Source: Saccharicrinis sp963677245
Lineage (GTDB): Bacteria; Bacteroidota; Bacteroidia; Bacteroidales; Marinilabiliaceae
Direction of reading: 5' to 3'
DNA: 64,000 nucleotides
Assembly (NCBI GenBank): GCA_963677245.1
Contig: OY781921.1
Location: 372,001 to 436,000, forward strand
A program made the position numbers and the translations under genes. The notes beneath the pieces were generated by a model that was given only the letters and a program-made list of their open reading frames with translations, ran no database searches and was not told the DNA's origin. Position 1 is the first letter of the stretch; each line of letters begins with the position of its first letter. Below are positions 26,729-34,764 of this stretch, piece by piece.

Positions 26729-28738
26729 ATGAAATATATCGACAGAGATTTAAGTTGGTTATCTTTTAATGACCGAATTCTTCAGGAAGTTGCTGATCAG
26801 AATGTTCCTTTATTAGAAAAGATAAAATTTGTGGCCATTTACTCCTCTAATTTGGAAGAGTATTACAAAGTAAGAGTTGCCGGATTGCGTTTCGAACAGA
26901 AATACCGGGGAGATAAGAAAAATAAATTTGGATATCGTCCTTCATACATTTTACAGCATATTAATAATACAGTTAGCTCTCAACAGGCTTTATTAGGTAA
27001 GTTGTTTTATACACATATTCTTCCACAATTAGAAAAAGAAAACATCTTTTTTATTCATAAAGATCTTTCAGAAGAAGATAAGGCCTTGGCTAAGCAATAT
27101 TATATCGATCATATTAAGGGTAATTTTAAGCTATGGGATATATCAAATGAGGAAAATATTCAACTTAAAAACCAATGGATTTATCTGTATTTTATTTCCG
27201 GAGAAAAGAAATACCTGTTGGAGTTGGATTATAACAAGTTTGGACGTTTCATTATCCTAAAGCAAAATAGCAAGGAAACCCGGATTATTCAGTTAGATGA
27301 TATTTTTAGGTATAATATAGATCAGTTCTTAGAACCAGAAGCGCAGGTTTATGCCATTAAAATTTCAAGAGATGCAGAACTGTATATTGATGAAGAGCAG
27401 GATGATGATATTGTAAGAAGAATAAAAAAAAGCCTAAAGAAAAGAGAAACTGGTTTACCTTGTCGTTTATTATTTCATGAGGATATTCCGTTTAAATACA
27501 TCAATTATATTAGAAAAAAGATAAATGAGGACATGATTGGCCTTTTACCAGGAGGGAAGTATCATAATTTCTTTGATTTCTTTAATTTTCCTGTATTTGA
27601 TAATAAACCACATTTATATAATCAAAAAAAGGAATTAGTCCCTTGTTCTTCTTTACATTCAAATTCAGATTATTTTAAAGTGATTCACAGTAAGGATATT
27701 TTTTTTAGCTATCCGTACCAAAGCTTTGAACCTATATCCAGATTTATTGAATTAGCTGCAGAAGATGAGTTTGTAACTGAAATCAACATTACTATATATA
27801 GGATTAATACCAATTCCAGGATAGGGTATGCTCTTGAAAAAGCTGCTTTAAATGGTAAAAAGGTTTTTGTTTTGGCAGAAGTATTGGCCCGATTTGATGA
27901 AGAATCAAATATATATTGGGGTGAACGATTGGAAAAAGCAGGTGCTACAGTAAAGTATGGAATTAAAAACCTGAAAGTGCATGCTAAAGCATATACCATC
28001 GAACGAAAAGAAGGTGATAAGAAAGTATCATATGCTTATTTAGGTACAGGTAATTTAAATGAAAAAACAGCTAGTTTATACGCCGACCATGGGATCTTAA
28101 CAAAAGATATACGTTACACCAATGATTTGTTGAATTTATTTCAATATCTAAAAAATGAGGGAGAAATGCCTTCTCCACAACAACTATTAATTGCACCATT
28201 TAACCTTCGGCACCAAATATATGAATTTATCGATCGGGAGATTGCCAATGTTAAGCAAGGAATAAAAGGAGAGATGTATATTAAACTCAATAGCCTTGAA
28301 GATCCTGATATGATTAAAAAAATTAGGGAAGCTGCCGATAATGGTGTTAAAATATTTATGGTAATCAGAGGCGTTTGTTGTTACTTGCCTTTAACTAGAA
28401 ATCAAAAAAAGAACATAACCATTGTAAGCGTCGTGGATCAGTTTCTGGAACATACACGTATTTACCATTTCTTTAATGGAGGAAAACCATGTACTTATCT
28501 GGCGTCTGCCGATTGGATGACTAGAAATTTGTACAATAGGATAGAAGTTGCTTTTCCTGTTTTTGAGGATAAGTTACATTCTTTTTTGCTGGATGAAATG
28601 AAAGTCCAGCTGGAGGATGGTAAGAAAGGAAGAATTGTTGATAGTGAAGGATCAAATACCTATGTAAAAGGTAAAAATAATCAGCCTTCACAAATGATGA
28701 TGTTTGACTTAGTTAAAAAATTAAATGACCATGAATAA
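26729..28738 (+). CDS. ppk1: polyphosphate kinase 1
   Basis: 669 residues, full length for the family. The N-domain opens with R-D-L-S-W-L-S-F-N-D-R and S-S-N-L-E-E-Y, diagnostic of PPK1. The two phospholipase-D-like catalytic domains carry their histidines in K-V-H-A-K-A-Y (the phosphorylated site) and L-E-H-T-R-I-Y, followed by S-A-D-W-M-T-R-N-L. The enzyme makes polyphosphate from ATP reversibly. Its last 14 bases overlap the start of the HD-PycTM gene, so the two are co-translated. Confidence 0.97.
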   Translation: MKYIDRDLSWLSFNDRILQEVADQNVPLLEKIKFVAIYSSNLEEYYKVRVAGLRFEQKYRGDKKNKFGYRPSYILQHINNTVSSQQALLGKLFYTHILPQLEKENIFFIHKDLSEEDKALAKQYYIDHIKGNFKLWDISNEENIQLKNQWIYLYFISGEKKYLLELDYNKFGRFIILKQNSKETRIIQLDDIFRYNIDQFLEPEAQVYAIKISRDAELYIDEEQDDDIVRRIKKSLKKRETGLPCRLLFHEDIPFKYINYIRKKINEDMIGLLPGGKYHNFFDFFNFPVFDNKPHLYNQKKELVPCSSLHSNSDYFKVIHSKDIFFSYPYQSFEPISRFIELAAEDEFVTEINITIYRINTNSRIGYALEKAALNGKKVFVLAEVLARFDEESNIYWGERLEKAGATVKYGIKNLKVHAKAYTIERKEGDKKVSYAYLGTGNLNEKTASLYADHGILTKDIRYTNDLLNLFQYLKNEGEMPSPQQLLIAPFNLRHQIYEFIDREIANVKQGIKGEMYIKLNSLEDPDMIKKIREAADNGVKIFMVIRGVCCYLPLTRNQKKNITIVSVVDQFLEHTRIYHFFNGGKPCTYLASADWMTRNLYNRIEVAFPVFEDKLHSFLLDEMKVQLEDGKKGRIVDSEGSNTYVKGKNNQPSQMMMFDLVKKLNDHE

Positions 28739-29954
28739 TCCACAAGAAATTGGAAATAAAGAAAATGTGGTTGAGGCTTGTTTAGAACTTGTAAAAGCAA
28801 AGTTTCAATCAGAAAATGCAGAATGCAAATTCTTTCATAATATAAATCACACACTTAATGTACTGGAGGCGGTTGGTTTAATTGCCCAAAATACTGATGA
28901 AATAAGCTCGCATCAAGAAGAACTATTAAAAATAGCAGCTATTTTTCATGATGTGATTGCCGAGTTAAAAGCTAACGATAATGAGACAAAATCAGCTAAT
29001 TATGCCTGTGAGCAACTTCTTAAATTAAATGTTGCTAAAGAGGATGTTGAGATTGTGGAAAGGTTGATTAAAGCTACAAAATTAGACCATCAGCCAACAG
29101 ATATAATGGAAGAAGCAATTAAGGATGCTGATATAGCACACACTGGTAGCAAAAGTTATTTCAAAGAACCATTTATTCACTTATTTAAAGAAATAAACTG
29201 TCGGGAGGAACTGAGCCCCAAGCAGTGGATTCAGGATTGTATTGATTTTTTCGAACAATTTCCTTTTTATACCAAATATGCACAAGAACAATTTGAACCG
29301 ATTAAAGAACAAAATAAAGAAAAACTTCAAAAGCTAATCTCTATGGATATTAACACATCGGATGAATTGATGGAGAATGTAACCCCAAAGAAAAAAAAGA
29401 AGAAAAAGAAAGGTAAAGACACTCCGGAAAAAGGGATTGAAACTTTGTTTAGGGTGAATTTAAGAAATCATGTTAATTTAAGTAGGATAGCAGATGATAA
29501 GGCAAATACATTAATCAGTGTTAACGCCATTATTATTTCTATTGTATTGTCTACACTTTTTCCAAAACTGGATAATAATAAGTATTTAATGCTTCCAGCT
29601 TTATCTCTAATCACCTTTAGTATTATCACAATTATCATATCTATAATTTCGACTATTCCACGTACAACACATGGGGTAATGACTCGTGAAGACGTCTTGA
29701 AAAAGCAGGGCAATCTTACCTTTTTTGGCAACTTCTTTCGAATGAATATTAAAGATTTTGAATGGGGAGTTGAAGAATTAATGAAGGATAAAGATTATTT
29801 GTACAAAACGATGAGTAGGGATTTGTATTATCTGGGAGTCGTACTGAATAAAAAGTATACCTTTCTAAGAATTGGATATATCACTTTTGTAGGAGGGTTG
29901 GTGATATCTTGTATTGTTTTTGTATTAGGAATTATGTCTAACCACGCAGGCTAA
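28725..29954 (+). CDS. HD phosphohydrolase fused to PycTM (DUF5706) membrane domain
   Basis: 409 residues (a second ATG two codons later is equally possible). Residues ~15-200 are an HD domain with H38/H42, H75-D76 and D136, so it should bind metal and hydrolyse a phosphate ester. A lysine-rich linker (~220-232), encoded by A-runs, leads to a C-terminal domain starting F-R-V-N-L-R-N-H-V-N-L-S-R-I-A-D-D-K-A-N, the pattern of the Pycsar effector membrane domain, with membrane helices around 262-281, 287-307 and 383-404. No cyclase gene is next to it, so this is not a canonical Pycsar defence pair. The overlap with ppk1 suggests a role in polyphosphate- or nucleotide-linked signalling, which is inference. 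Confidence 0.85.
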   Translation: MTMNNPQEIGNKENVVEACLELVKAKFQSENAECKFFHNINHTLNVLEAVGLIAQNTDEISSHQEELLKIAAIFHDVIAELKANDNETKSANYACEQLLKLNVAKEDVEIVERLIKATKLDHQPTDIMEEAIKDADIAHTGSKSYFKEPFIHLFKEINCREELSPKQWIQDCIDFFEQFPFYTKYAQEQFEPIKEQNKEKLQKLISMDINTSDELMENVTPKKKKKKKKGKDTPEKGIETLFRVNLRNHVNLSRIADDKANTLISVNAIIISIVLSTLFPKLDNNKYLMLPALSLITFSIITIIISIISTIPRTTHGVMTREDVLKKQGNLTFFGNFFRMNIKDFEWGVEELMKDKDYLYKTMSRDLYYLGVVLNKKYTFLRIGYITFVGGLVISCIVFVLGIMSNHAG

Positions 29955-29961
29955 AAGCAAG

Positions 29962-29984
29962 GCAGTTCGGATTAACCGAACTGC
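29962..29984. terminator. hairpin between convergent genes, probable terminator
   Basis: A perfect 9-bp stem GCAGTTCGG/CCGAACTGC with a 5-base loop lies between the HD-PycTM and YceI genes. The T-tract after it on either strand is weak. Confidence 0.6.
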
Positions 29985-29993
29985 GCTCTATGA

Positions 29994-30563
29994 TTATTTT
30001 ACTACTAATGTAATGTCCAGAGTAAAATCATCATAAATTACCTTATCTCCAAGGTTACTAAAAAATGACTTAGAGCCATATCTGATATCATATTTAGCTC
30101 TGTTAATTGTTAATTGGGTAATAAAACTATCGCCTTTTTTAGTCACCTCAAACTCGATAGGTAAAGTAGTGCTTTTAATGGTCAAGTCAGCTTTTACCTT
30201 TGCCTTATTGTCTTTAAATGCTGTTGATTCTTTTATAACTAACTTCGAAGTTGGATAAGTTTCTGTTCCAAAAAAATCGTCTGATTTTAAGTGCCCTATT
30301 AATTTTCCTTTATATTCTTCATCTTCAATATCGTCATTGGTCATAGAATTCATGTCCATAACAAAAGATCCGGATGTAATTTTATTGTTTTCGATGCTTA
30401 AAGACCCAGATTTTAACTTGATATGTCCATCATGGGCACCACCAATTTTTTTTCCTTCCCATTTTACTGTAGATTTTTCAATATCAGCAGTGTAGCTTTG
30501 AGCCATTAAAACAGAACTTGTCAGTAAAAATGTAATCGCTAAAAATAATTTCAGTGTTTTCAT
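29994..30563 (-). CDS. YceI family periplasmic lipid-binding protein
   Basis: 189 residues with a signal peptide ending L-M-A-Q (residue ~22). The family pattern is clear: Y-x-x-D-x-x-K-S-x-V-x-W-x-G-K-K, then G-x-H-D-G-x-I-x-L-K-S-G and F-x-M-D-M-N-S-M, forming a lipocalin-like barrel that binds polyisoprenoid or amphiphilic molecules in related proteins. It follows the pirin gene by 27 bases on the same strand and probably shares its promoter. Confidence 0.93.
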   Translation of the reverse strand: MKTLKLFLAITFLLTSSVLMAQSYTADIEKSTVKWEGKKIGGAHDGHIKLKSGSLSIENNKITSGSFVMDMNSMTNDDIEDEEYKGKLIGHLKSDDFFGTETYPTSKLVIKESTAFKDNKAKVKADLTIKSTTLPIEFEVTKKGDSFITQLTINRAKYDIRYGSKSFFSNLGDKVIYDDFTLDITLVVK

Positions 30564-30590
30564 AATTTTATCGTTTTAAAGTAATTGTTA

Positions 30591-31304
30591 TTAAAATTGC
30601 ATTGGTACTTCTATTATTAACAACCTTGCATTGTCAATAATATCTATCGTTATATTTTTTGTTTCTGAAATTCCAACGGCATCACGGTTGTTTAAAATTT
30701 GATCATTAATTTGAACTTGTCCTTCAATAACCATAATAAAAGCGCCGTTATCTTTGTCTTTCAAAGAATAATTAGTTTGCATACTTTTATTAAAATGCCC
30801 CAGATGTAACCAGGCATTTTGATAAATCCACAATTGGTTTCCTTCAGAATAGGGTCCAACTACTTGGAAAAAAGCGTTTTCTTTTTCAAACTCCTTTATG
30901 CTCATTTGATCATATCTGGGTTCAACATTCTTGCTATTCGTAAAAATCCAGATTTGAAATAGGTTTAAAAGTTGTTCTTTATCATGATTGAATTCACTAT
31001 GAAAAACTCCTTTACCAGCACTCATTACCTGTACTTCTCCAGATTGAATGATGGAGGAATTGCCCAAACTATCTTTGTGTTCCAAAGAACCGGTAAGAGG
31101 AATGGTAATAATTTCCATGTTGTCATGAGGATGTTCAGGGAAGCCTGCTCCACCGGCAATGATATCATCATTCAATACACGCAGCGCACCAAAATGAATA
31201 AATTGAGGATTGTAATAATTTGCAAAACTAAAGCTGTGTTTTGCGTTTAACCACCCATGGTTTGCATGTCCTCTATCTTCTGATTTTATAGTTAATGTCT
31301 TCAT
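30591..31304 (-). CDS. pirin family protein
   Basis: 237 residues, a bicupin. The opening R-G-x-A-N-H-G-W-L and S-F-S-F-A-N-Y-Y, the metal-site motif P-E-H-P-H-D-N-M-E-I and the later V-F-H-S-E-F-N give the three histidines and one glutamate expected of YhhW-type pirins, some of which have quercetin dioxygenase activity. It is probably cytoplasmic and related to oxidative or redox responses. It lies between an AraC regulator upstream and YceI downstream on the same strand; all three may form one regulatory unit. Confidence 0.93.
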   Translation of the reverse strand: MKTLTIKSEDRGHANHGWLNAKHSFSFANYYNPQFIHFGALRVLNDDIIAGGAGFPEHPHDNMEIITIPLTGSLEHKDSLGNSSIIQSGEVQVMSAGKGVFHSEFNHDKEQLLNLFQIWIFTNSKNVEPRYDQMSIKEFEKENAFFQVVGPYSEGNQLWIYQNAWLHLGHFNKSMQTNYSLKDKDNGAFIMVIEGQVQINDQILNNRDAVGISETKNITIDIIDNARLLIIEVPMQF

Positions 31305-31320
31305 ATTCCTAAGCTTTGTA

Positions 31321-31328
31321 CAAACATA
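31321..31328 (-). promoter_or_regulatory. Bacteroidota -7 box for the pirin-YceI unit
   Basis: Reads TATGTTTG on the minus strand, a full match, about 17 bases before the pirin ATG. Confidence 0.5.
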
Positions 31329-31404
31329 CGGCTACTTTAGACGAAGTACATTGCGAAAATCCGTTGAGGTATTGCAAAAATCGGACTTGAAGGTATTTTA
31401 TTAT

Positions 31405-32292
31405 CTAATCTTGCAATTGACGGCTCATAGTTTTAAAATTGCCAGGAGTAACTCCTGTATGTTTTTTAAAAAAATTACTAAAGTGTGCAGGTTCTTCAAA
31501 TCCAAGTTTGTAGGCAAGTTCTTTATTATTGTCGTTACTAAATAAGAGTTCTCTTTTTGCTTCAATAATAATTTTTTCCTGGATAAATTCTTTTGCAGAT
31601 TTATGCGTTTGCATTTTAACGTATTTGTTAAGGTAATTACTGCTTACTGCTAGCATTTCTGCATAATCCGCTACTTTATGATGAACAGCGTAGTGCTCGT
31701 CAATTAATTTTTTAAAGTTGGAAATTAAATGACTAACACTATTTGTGTTTTCGGGTAAATCATTGGTGTGAGATGTACAAACAGAGGTAGCCTGGATTAG
31801 AATCAGCTTTAAAACTGCACCTAAGGCTTCATATCTCAAAGGAGAGTTCAATTCCTGGTATTTTATTAGTTGAGTAACATGTTGTTTTATAGTCTCAAAT
31901 TCTTCTTCTCTTAATAATAGAGGAGGAGAATCACCATAGGTATTAAATAAATACACCTGATTTATTAAGCTATGTGATATATGGTTTTTGACTAGAAAGT
32001 CTTCACTGAAATTAATAACCCATCCATTAGGACGAAGGGGATTAATAAACTGATGAACTTGACCTGGGTATACAAAATGCAAAGAGTGATTACGAATATC
32101 AAATTCCTTAAAATCGATAATATGGTTTCCTTGTCCTTCATCTACAATAATTAAGGTGTAATAATCGTGTCGGTGGGGAGCATCAGAAATCCCATTAAAC
32201 TTATCGTAAATATACCCGATGTCTTTGATAATAAAGTCTGTATTTGCACCTTTGAGATTAGTGAGTTCGTATGTTTTTATTTCATTATGCAT
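31405..32292 (-). CDS. AraC family transcriptional regulator with cupin sensor domain
   Basis: 295 residues. The N-terminal ~150 residues are a cupin-like arm with P-H-R-H-D-Y-Y and H-F-V-Y-P-G-Q-V-H-Q. The C-terminal ~100 residues form two helix-turn-helix motifs ending in the AraC signature (E-L-A-Y-K-L-G-F-E-E-P-A-H-F-S-N-F-F-K-K). The gene is followed 100 bases later by the pirin and YceI genes on the same strand, the likely targets, and is divergent from the SLC13 transporter. The ligand is unknown. Confidence 0.92.
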   Translation of the reverse strand: MHNEIKTYELTNLKGANTDFIIKDIGYIYDKFNGISDAPHRHDYYTLIIVDEGQGNHIIDFKEFDIRNHSLHFVYPGQVHQFINPLRPNGWVINFSEDFLVKNHISHSLINQVYLFNTYGDSPPLLLREEEFETIKQHVTQLIKYQELNSPLRYEALGAVLKLILIQATSVCTSHTNDLPENTNSVSHLISNFKKLIDEHYAVHHKVADYAEMLAVSSNYLNKYVKMQTHKSAKEFIQEKIIIEAKRELLFSNDNNKELAYKLGFEEPAHFSNFFKKHTGVTPGNFKTMSRQLQD

Positions 32293-32420
32293 GTAACTAT
32301 TCTTGAAATATATCTTGAGATTTTTATACAGATGAAAAGTTAACTGATTTTGTTTTTATTTACTAACAACTTGTTAATAAAATAGGTTTATTAATCGCTA
32401 TGTAATAAGCAGTATTTTTT

Positions 32421-32428
32421 TATTTTTG
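32421..32428 (+). promoter_or_regulatory. Bacteroidota -7 box for the SLC13 transporter
   Basis: TATTTTTG, a full match, about 23 bases before the ATG. Confidence 0.5.
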
Positions 32429-32451
32429 TTTGTTAGCAATCCCCCAATTAT

Positions 32452-34230
32452 ATGCATCAGTTTGACGTAGTCATTGTATTTATTGTAATCGCTTTTATTC
32501 TTGTTTCTCTTTACAAAGAGTTATTAGGAGCGGCGTTCACTTTTTTTATCGCAGCTATGGTGCTGGGTTTTTTTGGTGTTTTAACACCAAAAGAAATTCT
32601 GGCCGGTTTTGCGAATGAGCAAATCGCAGTAATCTTAATGCTGCTTCTTTTAGGTGATGCAATACGTCAAATTTCAGTTATTGAAATCTTTTTTAGTCGT
32701 ATTTTTCCCAGAACTAGTGGATATAGAGGCTTTCTCTCGAGAATAATGCTTTGGATTGGTGGTTTTTCAGCTTTTTTAAACAATACACCTCTTGTGGCAG
32801 TGATGATGCCTTATGTGCATAACTGGAGTAAGCGCAATGGTATTTCTCCTTCCAAACTTCTATTACCTTTATCATATGCCGCTATTTTAGGAGGATGTGT
32901 GACTCTAATCGGAACCTCAACAAATCTGATCGTTAACGGAATGGTGATAGAGCAGACTATTTTTCCAGAGATGGAAGAATTACATATGTTCGATTTTTTC
33001 TGGGTTGGATTTCCAATGTTAATTATAGGATTCTTATACTTATTCTTTTTTGGTTATAAGCTATTGCCAAATAGGAATACTATTGTAAAAGATATAACAG
33101 AAACTGAAAGAAAGTATCTGGTAGAAGCTGTGGTTAGAAGTAGCTCTAAATTAGTTGGGAAGACCATTGATGAATCTGGATTAGGTAATGAAAAGGGATT
33201 GTTTTTAGCAGAAGTTGTCAGAGGTAAATATACTTTCCAGGTTTTTGATAAAGAATTTGTCTTGGAAGCAGGAGATTTACTTCGTTTTGGTGGAGAATCA
33301 GAAGATATTGCCAATTTGTTATCGGATGGGAGTGGACTTACTTTACCAACGGTTGGAATGATGAGTAAGCTAAAAAGAGCCGACGTGGTAGAAATTGTAA
33401 TTTCTCATAACTCTTCTTTAATTTCTAAAGAGGTAAGAGAAATCAACTTTAGGGGAAAATATGATTCTGTTTTATTGGCTATTCATCGAAACGGAGAACG
33501 TATTAAGGGTAAAATTGAGGAAGTAAAATTAAAAGCTGGTGACGTTATTTTATTATTAGCTGGTGATAATTTTATGTCTCGTTCTCAAGATGATATTGAT
33601 TTTTATTTGATATCAAAAGTGAAAGAGGTAAGAAAACCAGAACGTTATAAAGTCTGGACTTTGTTCGGAGGTACTTTGTTAGCCATATTTTTGGCTGCTG
33701 TAAACCTGATTCCTCTTTTTATGGGCTTGTTAGTTGTCTTGGTTGTGATTAACATACTTAAGGTAGTCAGTGCTAAAGATTTACCTAAGAGTATCGATTA
33801 TAATCTGGCTGTAATTATAGCACTCTCGTTAGCATTGGGAACTGCTATGATCAAAACCGGAGTAGCAGATATGATTGCGAACTTAATAATCAGTGTTTTA
33901 TTTCCTTTGGGGAACCTGTTTATATTATGTGGAATATACGCTATTACAACAGTGCTAGCAGCTTATATTACCAATAAAGCAGCAGTTGCTATTGTATTTC
34001 CTATTTCGTTAACAGCGGCGCATACATTAGGGTTAAATCCATTACCTTTTGCTTTGGTTGTATCCTTCGCTGCTGCAGCTAACTTTTTAACTCCAATAGG
34101 TTATCAAACAAACTTAATGGTATATGGTCCTGGGGGATATACTTTTAAGGACTTTTTTAAGATAGGATGGCCGTTAACTATCATTTACATGATAGTAACG
34201 GTCCTAATTTTGAATTATATGTATTTGTAA
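32452..34230 (+). CDS. SLC13/DASS family transporter with central TrkA-C domains
   Basis: 592 residues. Two membrane blocks (residues ~1-210 and ~400-592) flank a soluble centre (~220-385) holding two TrkA-C/RCK_C-like regulatory domains. The family's helical-hairpin motifs are visible: L-N-N-T-P-L-V-A in the first half and I-G-T-S-T-N-L-I-V-N, with P-I-G-Y-Q-T-N near the end. Such proteins take up anions (sulfate, dicarboxylates) with sodium, and the soluble domains probably bind a nucleotide or metal regulator. The substrate cannot be read off. Confidence 0.9.
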   Translation: MHQFDVVIVFIVIAFILVSLYKELLGAAFTFFIAAMVLGFFGVLTPKEILAGFANEQIAVILMLLLLGDAIRQISVIEIFFSRIFPRTSGYRGFLSRIMLWIGGFSAFLNNTPLVAVMMPYVHNWSKRNGISPSKLLLPLSYAAILGGCVTLIGTSTNLIVNGMVIEQTIFPEMEELHMFDFFWVGFPMLIIGFLYLFFFGYKLLPNRNTIVKDITETERKYLVEAVVRSSSKLVGKTIDESGLGNEKGLFLAEVVRGKYTFQVFDKEFVLEAGDLLRFGGESEDIANLLSDGSGLTLPTVGMMSKLKRADVVEIVISHNSSLISKEVREINFRGKYDSVLLAIHRNGERIKGKIEEVKLKAGDVILLLAGDNFMSRSQDDIDFYLISKVKEVRKPERYKVWTLFGGTLLAIFLAAVNLIPLFMGLLVVLVVINILKVVSAKDLPKSIDYNLAVIIALSLALGTAMIKTGVADMIANLIISVLFPLGNLFILCGIYAITTVLAAYITNKAAVAIVFPISLTAAHTLGLNPLPFALVVSFAAAANFLTPIGYQTNLMVYGPGGYTFKDFFKIGWPLTIIYMIVTVLILNYMYL

Positions 34231-34240
34231 GCCAAAGTGA

Positions 34241-34618
34241 TTATTTGGCAGCAATAGTTTCAATTTCAACTTTTACACCTAATGGTAGTTCTTTAACAGC
34301 AAAGGCAGCTCTGGCTGGTGGGTTCTCATTGTAATATTTACCATAAATCTCATTCATTGCAGCAAAGTCACTCATATCTGATAGTAAACAAGTTGATTTT
34401 ACCACATCTTTAAAAGAATAACCGGCTTCAGTTAAAATAGCTTCAATATTTTTCATTACTTGTTCAGTCTGCTCTTCAATTGTTGTTGCTTCAACTTTTC
34501 CGCTAGCCGGATTAAGTGGAACTTGTCCTGAAATGAAAAGCATTCCATTTACTTCAATAGCTTGGCTATAAGGACCAATTGCTGCAGGTGCATTTGATGT
34601 ACTAATAATTTTTTTCAT
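34241..34618 (-). CDS. ridA: RidA family enamine/imine deaminase
   Basis: 125 residues, the exact RidA/YjgF length. It has I-G-P-Y-S-Q-A, F-I-S-G-Q-V-P and the C-terminal P-A-R-A-A-F-A-V-K-E-L-P-L-G-V-K-V-E-I-E with the catalytic arginine. It hydrolyses reactive enamines arising from PLP enzymes such as threonine dehydratase. It lies downstream of lptD on the same strand with a ~145-base gap and ends 10 bases from the convergent SLC13 gene. Confidence 0.95.
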   Translation of the reverse strand: MKKIISTSNAPAAIGPYSQAIEVNGMLFISGQVPLNPASGKVEATTIEEQTEQVMKNIEAILTEAGYSFKDVVKSTCLLSDMSDFAAMNEIYGKYYNENPPARAAFAVKELPLGVKVEIETIAAK

Positions 34619-34764
34619 TTTTGTTATTTTTGTTTTGATTGGTATGAAAAACGCTCTATTCTCCTTTAAACAAAAAGGAGAAATAGATTACGTTTGTTTT
34701 GAATTAAATATTTTGAAGTTGAAACAACGATCAGGATGTAACGGTTTAATATGATGTTTATTTA

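Noticed and set aside
28725..29954. Canonical Pycsar defence system
   Set aside because: Only the membrane effector-type domain is present; there is no pyrimidine cyclase gene nearby and the partner gene is ppk1.
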